Below, piece by piece: positions 31,945 to 42,936 of a stretch of DNA of 64,000 bases (positions within the stretch are counted from its first letter, which is position 1; each line of letters begins with the position of its first letter). The stretch is taken from contig CM043947.1 of assembly GCA_014529385.2 (NCBI GenBank), positions 119,610,891 to 119,674,890 of the forward strand. Direction: 5' to 3'. The position numbers and the translations under genes are program-made. Source of the stretch: Adiantum capillus-veneris. Taxonomy: Eukaryota > Streptophyta > Polypodiopsida > Polypodiales > Pteridaceae. The notes beneath the pieces are model-generated. The model saw only the letters and a list, made by a program, of their open reading frames with translations, made no database searches and had not been told where the DNA came from.

Positions 31945-31998
31945 AATGATATTAAAGTCCACATTTTATGCAATGATATTAAAGTCCACTATGAACAC
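31945..31998. repeat. 27-bp direct duplication in tnpD
   Basis: AATGATATTAAAGTCCAC occurs at 31945 and 31972, a period of 27 bases (nine codons). On the coding strand it repeats VDFNII and brings in a TAA. An alternative reading is a small intron (31927-31998) whose acceptor AG has become AA. Confidence 0.7.
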
Positions 31999-34037
31999 CT
32001 GACACATTTTATGCCAATCGTGTGACTTCAAACCGGTAAGCTTTCCTTCTTTAGTAAAACACGTTCGGAGCGAGTGCATTATGCCAGTGGGGGTCCGCAA
32101 AGATCGAATGGTCTCTTTTACTTTGCGTTCTTGGGCTCCTGTGAAAATCCATGGTGCTTTAGGGAATTTTATCGATCCATCAGACGCTGCTTGCGGCCAA
32201 TATTTCTCCATACGATCCACATTTCTAAGGTCAACTCTGGCTCCCAAAGTATCTTTCTTGCCGGTCAGATGGTCCCATAGTAGATTACCTACATTCTTGA
32301 ATATGTGTATTGGATTGAGCAAGTGATTGATCATGAGTCGGGGCCAGTATGGTAACTCGTACCATAGAGATAGTCTCTTCATCCCTGGAGGCAATCCGTC
32401 ATCGTACATCTCCTTCTGCTCTAACCATGCTTGTGCAGACATCCTTGGTGGCTCTCTTCCCAAAAAGCCATCGCGTAACACATGATTCTCTGGAAGATAC
32501 GCTTGATGACCTTTGTAGATTTGCTTCTTCAGTGAGGGCGCCCTACGTGCATTCAGTCTAGGTCCACATGTGACACATGCTCTGTATCCGCTTGTTTGAA
32601 GCCCTGCATGTATACACATGATAATAGATCAACTATGGGAAAAAACATGATTTACAGTGTCTAAGTGAGGAGTGTCAATAGATCACCTGAGCATTCTGTT
32701 AGCCCGGGATAGTCATGCATGGTCCACATTAGAATGCCTCTGATCAAAGCATTCCGTCGTCCTGTGTGTCGGCTCATATCCACCATCTCTATGCCAATCC
32801 ACAATTGTTGTAGCTCTTCCAATAGTGGACGAAGATACACATCCATATTCTCCACTTTATATCGCCCTGGCACAATCAAGCTTAGCCATAGGTGCCCCTT
32901 CTTCGTAGTCAACCACGGGGGAATGTTGTAGTTGACGATGACAACGGGCCATACACTGTAAGATGTTGATCTTTGACCAAATGGATTTACGCCATCCATA
33001 GCCAGGCCTAAGCGCAAATTTTGAGCTTCCCTGGCAAAATCCGACCATGTTCCATCTATATGTTTCCAGGCTGCGCAATCTGCAGGAATTCGTAGCACAC
33101 CATCCGAAGATTTATTCTCCTCATGCCATGATGCTAGGGCGGCCATGGACTTACATTCGAAGAAATGCTTGATGCGAGGAAGCAGAGGAAAATGTCACAA
33201 AACCTTTTGTGGAATTTTTGTCCCGTGGAGATCTACTCGATATCTTTCGGAATCACATTTCGGACACTTCTCCATGTCTATGTATTCCCCTCTGAAAAGA
33301 ATGCAGTCATTAGGACAAGCGTGGATAGAATTGTAATCCATCCCCAAGTTTCGCAAAATCTTTCTTGCTTCATCTTGAGAATCTGGCATCACATTGTCAG
33401 CTGGTAGTATGTGCTCTTTAAGCAATCTACACAACATAAAAATACGATACAGTCGTGTAAAAATCTATCTGATCATTATACATTTAGAGTTTTATTAAAG
33501 TAAACTAATTGTAATAGATCACCTGAAAAGCGTTGTGACGCTAGTGTCACTCCATCCAAACTTCGCTTGCATGTTGAGAAGAACCAGGAGTGCTTTCAAT
33601 CTAGACATACGTGATCCATTATACAATGGCGTATCGGCTTCACTTTTCATATCATCATAGATAAGCCTTTCTGAATCCATGATCGTCTCAATCATTTCAT
33701 CAATCTCGGGCTCAAACATTGCCTCATTGGGAATGTGATCTGCATGATCATCCCCCGAGCTGTCAGAGGCTACATCTTGTGGCCTCACATATGCTGCTTG
33801 ACCAAAGCGCCTGTGAACATGTCTATTGGGTTGCAAGATTGCTGCTTGTTGGCCAGCGTCAGAGTCCGACAAGTTATAATTGGCAACAACTCGATCTATA
33901 ATAGATGGATCGAACTCGCCAAATTCGCAAACGTGCTGCAAAGAAACACGTCTTGTCCATCGCACAGCATGCTTGCATTGATTACAAGGACATAAGACCC
34001 TCGTTGAGAGATAGGTGTTTCTGTTGGACGGTCCCAC

Positions 34038-34108
34038 ATCCTCGTCAATGAGGATAAAAATCTTATAACTTGGACAACAAATTTAATATTCTATTGGCAT
34101 TCTTCGTC

Positions 34109-34168
<60 letters not shown>

Positions 34169-35749
34169 CTCACATTCTCTAGTCATGTCCAATCCCCGCA
34201 CACCTCAGTCTAGAGGTGCACGGAGATCAGAACCACCGGGTTATAATCTCGTCTTTATTGGTCAATACCTATATTTGTGGGTACAAGAAATCTACAGACC
34301 CACGTCTACATGATATTGCATGTAGTGGACAAAACCCCTTTGCCTCTTCTCTAGCTGTAGCACTTCACAGCATCTTAACATCTTTTCACATTAGATCTTT
34401 TCACTGTTCGTCTAACTCTAAACCCTAAACCGTGAGTAATTCTTGCGTGGACTCAATCTAACGTAAATAAGCATAAATCTAAATAAACGTAAATCTAACT
34501 AAAAATAAACCTAAATCTAATTTAACGTAAGTCTACATCTAACCTAATCTTTAACGTCTTTTGGGATAGTTTCCTACGACGTTAAAACTCTCTTCTTCTT
34601 GTGTGTGTGTGTGGGTAAACCTAAATAAACCTAAGTCTAATCTAATATAACATAAATCTAAATCTAACATAAATTATGTTATATTAAAAACAAAGAACTA
34701 AACTAACAGGGATTATAAGAACCTTAAAACTGATTTAACACATCATTTTTCACATAACTCGGCAAGAGTTAGCATTCTCATCACTAAATATGTGAGAGTT
34801 AACTTCCGGCGGTGACACTGCCTCATCTCCATCCACATCTGACGACAGCAATTGGCCCTTTGAACCGTTCTTTCTCTTGTTACTAACTTTGAAGTTGCTA
34901 TTGAATGACTAGAGGTTGTCTAGATGGTCATTGTCGGGGATGTAGTGACTCTTGCCGCCCTGAAGATCCACCTTCTTCCCTATCTTCTGAAGACATTTCA
35001 CCAGTACTTTTGGATCGACAGAGCCCACCATGAGTGAAGGCAGCAATACCCTATATTCCATTGAGGGCTTTCTTCACCCGCTTCATGCAGGCATCGCAGT
35101 CTATGGAGACCTAAATCTAATCTAATATAACGTAAATCTAAATCTAGCGTAAATAAACATAAATCTAACTAAAAATAAACATAAATCTAATCTAATTTAA
35201 CTTAAATAAACCTAAATCTAATTTAACGTAAGTCTATATCTAACCTAATCTTTAACGTCTTTTAGGATAGTTTCCTACGACGTTATAACTCTCTTCTTCT
35301 TGTGTGTGTGCGCGTGTGTGGATGTGTGTGCCAATAAAAAGAGATAAATGGTATAACCTTTCTATCACCCATGCCAAGTATGATATATTGGTTATGCCAT
35401 TTTCCTCTTGAATAATAGGTCTTGAGTTCAACTCCTCGTTGGCTAGATCTTTAGGTCTTTTAATTTTAATTAGTTTCCTACGACGTTAAATTAGTTTCTC
35501 TCTTTTTCTCTCTCAATGTGTGTGCATTTTTTTGTTTATGCATGTTTTCTCTCTCTTTTCCTCTCTCAATGTGTGCGTTTTTTGTTTATGCATGTTCTCT
35601 CTCTCTTTTCCTCTCTCAATGTGTGCGTTTTTTGTTTATGCATGCTCTCTCTCTCTTTTCCTCTCTCAATGTGTGTGTGCATTCTTTGTTTATGTATGTG
35701 TCTGTGCGTTTTTGTTTATGTTTGTACTCTTTCTCTCTCTCTCTCTCTG

Positions 35750-35783
<34 letters not shown>

Positions 35784-35798
35784 TCTCTCTCAAAAACA

Positions 35799-35871
<73 letters not shown>

Positions 35872-35970
35872 AAGAGGGGAAGGGAACATGAGAGTGAGGA
35901 GAGGGAAGGAGCATACCTGGCTCTCCTTCCTCTCCTCGTGTGTGTGTGTGTGTGTGTGGGTGGGGGGGAG

Positions 35971-36021
<51 letters not shown>

Positions 36022-36113
36022 AGAGCGTTACCTGCTCCTTGCTTGAGGGCGCCGAAAAACTTAGATCTGAGATCTGAGTTTTTGGGCGCTCTCTGTTATT
36101 TTTTTTAGCCCAG
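34038..36113. other. CACTA 5' region upstream of tnpD: simple repeats, no gene
   Basis: Contains (CT)n at 34114-34166, a block of degenerate CCTAAATCTAA words, a direct duplication of about 150 bp (about 34455-34605 and 35145-35305, including TTTCCTACGACGTTA), a minisatellite at 35515-35720 and long CT, GT and GA runs to 36035. Open frames here are low complexity and not genes. It should contain the tnpD promoter. Confidence 0.6.
35515..35720. repeat. Minisatellite, about 47-bp unit, four copies
   Basis: Unit: CTCTCAATGTGTGCG, then TTTTTTGTTTATGCATG, then CTCTCTCTCTTTTC. Three near-identical copies and a fourth diverged one. Followed by (CT)n, (GT)n and (GA)n runs. Confidence 0.85.
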
Positions 36114-36175
36114 CCGGCGTCGCTATGAGCGTCGCAAATTTACTTGTAAATTTGCGACGCTCATAGCGACGCCGG
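36114..36175. repeat. Perfect 30-bp inverted repeat near the CACTA right end
   Basis: Arms 36114-36143 and 36146-36175 are exact reverse complements with only TT between. Each arm contains two subterminal cores (GGCGTCGCTATGAGCGTCGC). It lies 60 bp inside the right terminus. Confidence 0.92.
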
Positions 36176-36189
36176 GAATTTATTTTTTG

Positions 36190-36223
36190 AGTGTCGCTGT
36201 GTGAGCGTCGCTAATATGAATAG
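36190..36223. repeat. CACTA right subterminal repeats (outer part)
   Basis: Further GTGTCGCTG and GAGCGTCGCTAA copies of the subterminal core between the palindrome and the terminal repeat; far fewer than at the left end. Confidence 0.75.
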
Positions 36224-36235
36224 CCTCTTGTAGTG
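36224..36235 (-). repeat. CACTA right terminal inverted repeat
   Basis: CCTCTTGTAGTG, reverse complement of the left 12 bases, followed by the TSD AAG (36236-36238). Confidence 0.87.
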
Positions 36236-36238
36236 AAG

Positions 36239-37045
36239 AGGTTGTCAATCTCTGAAAAAACAACTAACAACTCGCACCTAACTCAAGCTACACTCAAGTG
36301 ACTGAAATCACCAAAAGCCAATCGCTCATTGGCAAACAAATCACATCTGTTACAGCATCAAATGACATCCAAATGTAATGAAACTTCTAGGACATGTTTA
36401 TAAAACCTAAGCACGCATGCTTATGGTCTCAACCCCTACTTTAGGTCAAGTTCCAAAAGCGTGATTATTAACAGCAGTGGATTTTTGACCTAGTCGTTTT
36501 CGATCGAGAATGCATCTAAATGCTTAGCAATGATGCCCCTATACCTTGCCTATGCTTAGTTTCTGATTTGGAAGTGTAAATTCCTAGTTATGATGAAATT
36601 AGTCCGTGGGTCGGCGATGCCAAAAGCTACAAAATACTATGATGTGTTTACATCAATGCGTAGAGATCTTACGTGTGGTTGCAATGCAACAAACATGGCT
36701 GCAATGTGACAACCAGGGAGGGAGTAGGAAGCGCGAGAAGGAGAGGAATAAGCGCCGTTAGATCAGGCTGCATATTTCATTATCCGAAACTTAATATAAT
36801 AACTTACAAAAATTGGCCTTTATACCTTAGCCAAGGTTTTTGGTGGTCAAAACTAATAATGTGGGAGTTCTATCAAAGATGGGTAATGACAGGTTGATAC
36901 AATCTAGAAGCTTGTAGCCCCAACTCATTAATTACAGACTTTATCTGAGAAAATAAGAGTTACAATATTCTCAATTTATCAAAATAATAAGTGTTTTACA
37001 ATGAGAACTCTAAAAAATGGTATCCGTCTTAGCTTGCTGCTAACA
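36239..37045 (-). mobile_element. Element D 3' LTR, proximal part
   Basis: Continuation of 348-463 after the CACTA. On the minus strand the LTR begins TGTTAGCAGCAAGCTAA at 37045. It matches the D 5' LTR (60493-61409, opposite orientation) and the E LTR (61916-62833). The full LTR would be about 920 bp. Confidence 0.9.
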
Positions 37046-37081
37046 TTCCCCCCCTCCTTGCCTGTGTCGTCCCTTGACACA
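37046..37081 (-). promoter_or_regulatory. Element D terminal polypurine tract and hairpin
   Basis: On the minus strand: TGTGTC / GACACA stem (37081-37063) with loop AAGGGAC, a short spacer, and a purine tract AAGGAGGGGGGGAA next to TGTTAGC. The stem differs from B and C (CATGTC / GACATG) by changes in both arms. Confidence 0.8.
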
Positions 37082-37108
37082 GCTTTATCGGCTAAAGTTG
37101 TCTTCGGG

Positions 37109-37729
37109 CTAGCGACTGGCGAGGCGGTCTTTAAGCGCACTTAGTGCCTTTTGGTATCTGATGTTCCTTTCTTTATCTGACACTTGCAAAAACTGCATAG
37201 TTACTCTGTTTTTGAGCTCCACCAATGAGTAGCCTACAAACCTTGATGTGAGGTTGTTGATCACCAATGCAATTATCTTTGTTTCCCAAGTGAAGAATCC
37301 TGTGTAGAACGCTTCCTCGAATGCCAGCATATTGTGAGAAGGTAGAAACATGCATCTGGAGTAGAAGCCAGAGAGGACTTCTTCGGAAGGTTGGCCACTG
37401 AGATCATAGCACAAACCTTTGTTACCCTCGAGGAATGACATCCAAGGGGCGCCTGCTTGCTCTGGGTCATTGAACACTTCGATGCATGTGAGCAGCATTT
37501 GGTAGATCTTCTATAGCATAGCACATGACAAATCTGGTAGACTTTTAAAGAATGACATGGTGCCCTTTAGGGTTTTCACCGTGTATTCTTTAGTCACTGG
37601 TCCCTTTTTTGGAGTAGGCAATCTGGGGTAGTTTAGCCAAGGTGGCCACTTCTTGAGTAGTGCCTCATGTGCTATCCAGGTCCTTACTATTGGTACAGGA
37701 CAAAAAGGTGCATCTTTTTGCAGGGTTAG
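37109..37729 (-). pseudogene. Element D 3' protein 3 (C-terminal domain)
   Basis: Reads WPPWLNYPRLPTPKKGPVTK, KTLKGTMSFFKSLPDLSCAM, then after a frame break MLLTCIEVFNDPEQAG, NKGLCYDLSGQPSEEVLSGF, MLAFEEAFYTGFFTWETK and SALKDRLASR. Helix-rich, no membrane segment or known motif. Near-identical to E (62873-63367). It was joined to the coiled coil at 51.5 kb before element C inserted at 37730. Confidence 0.72.
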
Positions 37730-38687
37730 TGTTGACCGTTGGGTCAACAACACAACATAACTCAAGGTTCGTACCAAAGTCTTATCTTTTGCGAGTTATG
37801 AAATGCTGTGGATTATGGCTATAAACGTCATTTGTAATGAGTAGTTATTCTAGTTTCAGAAGCCGGGTGCAAAGGCACTTCCAGATTGTAAATACAAAGC
37901 CATTGACCCTTTCAACCCCATTTTTGGTTAAACCTAAGGTAGACTTAGTATATAAGGTACCTAGGTCATTTTGTAAAGAAGACTTTTTATCATTATCAAA
38001 AACTTTAGCGCTGTCGTCTACTGTGTGTGAGAGAGAAAGAGAGTGAGTGTGAGCTTTATCCTCTCGCTACGCCCTGCTCGCTCAACACATTGGAGATCTG
38101 ACTGCACCATTGTTGTAGGTTCGATGAGAGCTACGTGACAACGCCAAGCATTCCACGCGAGATGGAGCGCACACGCCGACGCATCTACGAGCTATTTGTG
38201 GCCGTAAGTGTATCAAACGATGTATGTTTTCTGCGTGCTAGTAGTCTATAGAATCATGGCGACATAAGCTACGCATAGGTACTCATAAATTTCAGTTTTG
38301 GACACTTTCAAAATTCTACTCGGTCATCCTACGCGTTTTCTGCATACGGGTTTAGAGTGAGGGTTTTGAGTGTAGAAGCGTAGGGACAGGTGTATCCTAA
38401 TGAGGGGATGGTGTTCCTTAAGTTTCGTACGAATTTGGCATGATTAGGTGAGTTACCTTTCGTATGTGTGTATGTGGCTAGGTGGTGTAGTTGAGAGCAG
38501 TGAGTTTCTTGATTGTGGTATAGTTGGCCTTCTAGAGTGTTGTATGTGTAGGATGGTCTCAGCCTGGCAAGCTAAAGAGATTTCCTCTGTGTGCCTATCG
38601 TGTCATCTGTGTCCTCGATTGACATTATGTTGATCTAGGTAGTGTTTGCATGCACTTCATGGGTATGTGAGTAGCTTCCGTCCAACA
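37730..38687 (+). repeat. Element C 5' LTR
   Basis: Starts TGTTGACCGTTGGGTCAACA, itself an 8-bp stem with a 4-base loop, and ends CGTCCAACA. Contains GTATATAAGG (about 37950) as a likely TATA region. CATCCTACGCG at 38326-38336 equals half of C's internal palindrome. Confidence 0.93.
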
Positions 38688-38688
38688 T

Positions 38689-38706
38689 TGGCGCCGTTGC
38701 CGAGGA
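38689..38706 (+). promoter_or_regulatory. Element C primer-binding site
   Basis: TGGCGCCGTTGCCGAGGA, one base after the LTR. Same class as B's site; the LTR sequences of the two families are otherwise different. Confidence 0.9.
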
Positions 38707-40115
38707 CACAAGGACCTAAGTAGGTTTCCTACTAACACTCGTGTGATGGTTGCTTGATTTAGTTTCGGCTAAAGAAAGTGTTTTTCTTCAATGGATCCGG
38801 AAGAGGATATTCCGTGATCAAGTGGATAGCCAGGAAGCATGTGTCTTGCCGAGGGTTTTCGACTAGATAGGTTTAGTTAGGATCTGTGGATTAGAGTACT
38901 TGTTGGTGGTCGAGTGATTTGTGAGGTGATAAAAGCGTTTACTAGTCCGTGTGTGGCAGTGAAGCGTTTTTCTACTCATAGATGCAAAACCCCATATGAT
39001 TTGTAGGAGTAGCTTTAGGTAAGGGACCCGATTCTGATCTAGAGCTATTCAGCACTGAATTATTTGCTAAAGTGCTTGATTGCATTTGAAATAACGAAAA
39101 AGTGTGCTTTTGAGGGTAAAAATGCATTAAACAAGCTTTTGTGGATATTTTTGTATGACTGAGTGATGTTGTGCATATAAAAGAGCATTTGCAAGGGTTC
39201 TGTGAAGAAAACCTGCAATTCTGTAAACATAGACATCCTACGCGTAGGATGTCTCAAGGGGGTTCTGGAGACCAAATTGAAAATTTTGACTGCACCAGTG
39301 TGTTTAGAAGGGGGGGTTTACCCTAAGTATACATTGAAACTAGAGTTTTGACCAACTCTTGACACCCAAAAGACCAAAGACGGAGTGTCAAAAACGGGAA
39401 AACAAGAAACTTAAGATTCTGAGCACAATTTTGCATAAAAACTGGTAGGAATGCTTGAAAAGTAGTGCTCAAGACTTGGGGATGCCTGTGGATGAATTAT
39501 GCCAAAAATTTCATCAGTAGACATCCTACGCGTAGGATGTCTACAGGGTGATCTGGTGGAAATTTTGAAATTCTGAGCATACCATTGTGTTGCTGGACTT
39601 AAGGGGAGTCTCTGGACCAAATTTTGTTAAATTCTGAGCATATAGACATCCTACGTGGAGGATGTCTCTAGGCCAGTTTTAGGGTCCAACTGTAATTTTG
39701 ACCATACAGAAGTGTTCACAGTGTCACAGAGATCCCAAATCTTCTTTTAAAATTGAATTTGGACTCATTTTGATCATTCTAAACTGCATTTCACTGTTTT
39801 GTCCATAACTTTCACAAATGGTATCGGATCGGAAAAGTTTTTATATCAAAAAGTAGCCTGAGAGCAGCTCTACAGATCTTAGAGCAAAACTTGAACTAAA
39901 ATTGTGCCACCATTTAGGTCAACTTTGAAAAAAACATCGTTTGAGGCCTCAAAATTCATCCGGAAGTCAGGGGTGTCTAAAAGCGACAATTTGCGAGAAT
40001 TGTGACGAAACGATTGCGGTTTTGGACATAGTTTCGACTTTTCCCTAACCAAAGCACTTGAACACAGTGGACTAAGTCTACTTGAACCAAGCAAAAGCTC
40101 TTAAGCCTAGAAATC
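38707..40115 (+). other. Element C 5' untranslated region with palindromes
   Basis: Non-coding. Three palindromes: 39231-39254 and 39519-39542 (perfect) and 39644-39667 (imperfect centre). Overall layout parallels B's leader, including a shared phrase near GTGTTTAGAAGGGG (about 39299 and 10260). Confidence 0.8.
39231..39667. repeat. Palindromes of element C (3 copies)
   Basis: Unit AGACATCCTACG plus its reverse complement: the B unit with A to C at position 8 and the matching T to G in the second arm. The third copy has CGTGGA in place of CGTAGG at its centre. Confidence 0.92.
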
Positions 40116-42670
40116 ATGTCTACCCTAGATTCAAACGCAGCTTACACAAGCTTGGAGATCCCGACGATAGAGGAATATCCTCCCACAATGGATCTTCCAA
40201 ACTTGCAATTGATAAAGATCCATCTTGTTGAGAGAGTTTGGATGATTGGTAATGAGAGTGAAGGACTATATAGATACATTGACGATAATGAGGTCAATCT
40301 TTATAGGTGCTCAGATCCATACCTAGAAGAGATAACGGATTACAAGCTCTTATATGTCTACACATACGGAGTCGACTGTCAATGGAGATCTATAGTTGTC
40401 TACAAGTATGGACGAGAATACAGAGTTGTAGAAAGCAAAAATCCACAGCCTGTACTAGAAAGAGGTGGATATTTGGTCAATGAAGGACCACAAATGCCTC
40501 CACCAAACACGAGAATTCCTATAGGAATTCCAAGAAGAGAGCCACAAGGATTCCCTTCAAGAGCGATAATGAGAGAAGGATTGGGAGAGTCTCTAGCTAG
40601 ACTTGTAGAAAATCGACGAGTTAGACCATCCCAAGTCCAGAAATGGGTAAACAGAAAATACTCCGGAGATTAAGATCCGAGAGATCACGTAACGGCTTTT
40701 AGAAGAGTGATTAGAGCAGAGGAAGTTTCAGATTTTGCGACACAGTTTGCGGGATTTGGATTGACTCTAGAAGATGATGCAGCTACATGGTTCGCCTCAG
40801 TGGAAAAATGGGATTTTGAGACCCTAGATGAGCTATTTGAGGAGTTTATTGAAGAATTCTCGCCAAAAGGAATTGCTCACAACACGGTCTCGCAAATCCA
40901 TAGATTCAAACAAAAAGAGGATGAATCAGTACGCAAAGCATCATTACGGCTTAAGAGATATGTTAAGCTCTGTCCAAGAGCGGAATTACCTATGCAAGCC
41001 CGACTGATGCTGATCTTTATCCAGGGAATGAGACATGCGGGCCTTCATAAGGATCTGCATATGATAAGGAGGATGACACTAAACGAGTTGATCAAAGAAG
41101 CTCTTTATCTAGTGGATAACTGTGAGGCATACAAAGAAAAGGACTTAAAGAGTCAAGGAGATGACACATCCTCTCAGCACAATGTTTCACAGATAAGTGA
41201 GTCCATTGCCAAGCCAACGGTACCTATTGATCAAGAAAAGTTTATCGACGACTTGGTCAAGAGGTTGATTCCTCTTGTAAGGTCTGATTCGAGAGAGCCG
41301 AAGTGGTGTGAAATTGAGAGAAAATGGATGAACTATACGGGGGAAGAGTTCTATTATAGCATGGAAAATGCTAGGGAGAGGTATGTACAACCTGTTCCAG
41401 AAGCACCTATTCCACCTAGATACATTACAGAGAATGCGCCAGGACCAGTAGGAGTTTTAAGGCCACAGCTTGTCTTAGGACTTGTCTTAGGACAACAACC
41501 TCCACTGCTAGGTGCTAGAATGCCGGTAGACATGAGATACATGCCAATTATGGAAGCATCAAATAAACCAACGCCAGTACCAACTACAATGTGGTATAGC
41601 AACCAAAGTGAGTACTACCCTTCGGAGCAACAAAATGTGAGAGAAACACATGGAGTGGTGAGGCCGGTACAACCTCCACCTCCTGGGTTTCAGTTGAAAG
41701 AAAGAAGGTATGAAATGGACGAAAGGACATTGCGATTCATTGCAAATAGCCTCTTATCTAGGTCAAAACTTGCTTATAGCCAAGAGGAAATGCTAAAAGA
41801 ATCTCCTCAACCAGAGACAGATTGTCACAAAAGTCGTGACAACCACTTGGTCAAACAGTGTCCTCATACGGAGATCACTGAAGTAAATGCATATTGTCTT
41901 GACTGTGGCATCACTCACTTGATCCCCGATTGCCCAAAAAACCCAAACCAAATCAGGAAAAGCACGACAAATGTATTAGGGATTGTTCAGCTACCTAGTA
42001 GTTCAGAAAATGAAAATGTTGTACCAGTTCAAGTGGTTATGAGAGCACAAGCCCAAAAGAAAGCTGATGAGAATCTAGAGACAAAGAACATGGAAAGTGA
42101 CACGAGTCCAAAGACAGATGATGGACCAAAGAGAGACGCACCAAGTCAGAAAACCAAGAGCAAACGAAATAGTTGGAAAGCTAGAAAGACTAGGATGAAA
42201 GCACGCAGGGAACGAGAGCAAAAATCCCTAGCTGAGAAGCTTACGAAGCTGAGGAGAAGATAAAACAACATGAGGAAAAGGAGGCACCTTCTCTTACACA
42301 GATGGTTAAACCTCTAGAAGAACCATCCACAAATGAGAAACCAAGAAGTGCTAGTTCAGGAGGATCTGTGTTGGTAGAGAAGGTTAATGAGACATTAGAT
42401 GTCCTCTTGAAAGCCTATGATGTGAGGCTCAAAAACAACCAAACCCAAGAACACAGGTGGATGACATATCAATATGCGGAACTAGAAAAGCAAAGGTTTG
42501 AAATGTGCCAGAAAATGATTCAAACAGACCAAGCTTTACTAGAACCACGAGTTGCAAAACCTGAGGATGTGATTCGTGTCATGCCTACACAAGTAATCCC
42601 ACCAAACCAGGAACTAAAAGAGCCAATTCCTGTCATAAGCATAGACCAAACCTCAAAGACCCAGCATTAG
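40116..42670 (+). pseudogene. Element C pre-gag domain and gag
   Basis: ATG 40116 (MSTLDSNAAYTSLEI). The pre-gag domain (GLYRYIDDNEVNLYRC) runs directly into gag (RRVRPSQVQKWVNRKYSGD), then TAA at 40671-40673, then the same frame continues DPRDHV and the capsid block (AGFGLTLEDDAATWFASVEK, IHRFKQKEDESVRKASLRL). First zinc-knuckle-like motif has lost its second Cys (CHKSRDNHLVKQC); the second is CLDCGITHLIPDC. A frameshift near 42270 precedes the tail KNNQTQEHRWMTYQYAELEK (42302-42670). Confidence 0.82.
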
Positions 42671-42936
42671 AACCAAGGATAGTACTGAATACCACGGATA
42701 ACTCTTCCGAGGGATTTCACCAAGCTATACATGAGGATTGTAAAGAGATAGATGGTCTTGACGAATTGTGGAAACAAGTCAGAGAAGCCAATGAAGCCGA
42801 TGACCTAAGAAGACTAGTAGTCAAGATTGGTGATGAACGAGGAGTGTTTCTACCACCAATAGAGGAATTTGAGACTGGATCTCAAATGAATCTAGACGTG
42901 CGATCGTATTAGGGCGACAAAGGATCTGTACAATCT

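Larger units (their letters stand above)
30306..34037 (-). pseudogene. CACTA transposase tnpD (tnp2 family), intron-containing, broken
   Basis: Domains in order from 34037 down: the Transpos_assoc-type zinc region (LCPCNQCKHAVRWTRR), acidic linker, CPNDCILFRGEY and CPKCDSERY, tnp2 core (MDGVNPFGQRSTSYSVWPVV; MHDYPGLTECSG; TCGPRLNARR), DUF4218-like part (HLLVHIVDEVEIAGTVHSKW; MKTIKGYVRQKARPEGSMAEG) and DUF4216-like end (YFGTLQEILRIDYRGFFVDL). Three GT-AG introns are clear: 33427-33522, 32604-32686, 30586-30665. Breaks: TGA at 33195-33197 in place of an expected Arg before HFPLLPRIK, and a 27-bp in-frame duplication at 31945-31998 bringing TAA. The true start codon is not evident; the first seen exon may begin at an acceptor near 34040. 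It would bind the terminal repeats and cut the element. Confidence 0.87.
464..36235 (-). mobile_element. CACTA (En/Spm) DNA transposon of 35.8 kb carrying nested elements
   Basis: Both ends have the 12-bp inverted repeat CACTACAAGAGG, and the 3-bp duplication AAG flanks it (461-463 and 36236-36238). Outside sequences join to give the continuous LTR seen unsplit at 61916-62833 and, inverted, at 60493-61409, so the ends belong to one insertion. Subterminal regions are rich in TAGCGACG motifs. The genes run on the minus strand: tnpD at 30.3-34.0 kb and a tnpA-like gene at 1.1-1.8 kb. Most of the bulk comes from elements A and B lying between them. The transposase has stop codons, so movement would need a partner. 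Confidence 0.87.

Noticed and set aside
31927-31998. A fourth intron in tnpD with a mutated acceptor (AG to AA)
   Set aside because: Possible, because removing it restores a smooth join before FILPV. However, without the 27-bp duplication it would be only 45 bases long, too short for a plant intron.
35516-36046. Long overlapping open frames in three phases
   Set aside because: They are translations of CT, GT and GA repeats and a minisatellite; composition alone keeps them open.
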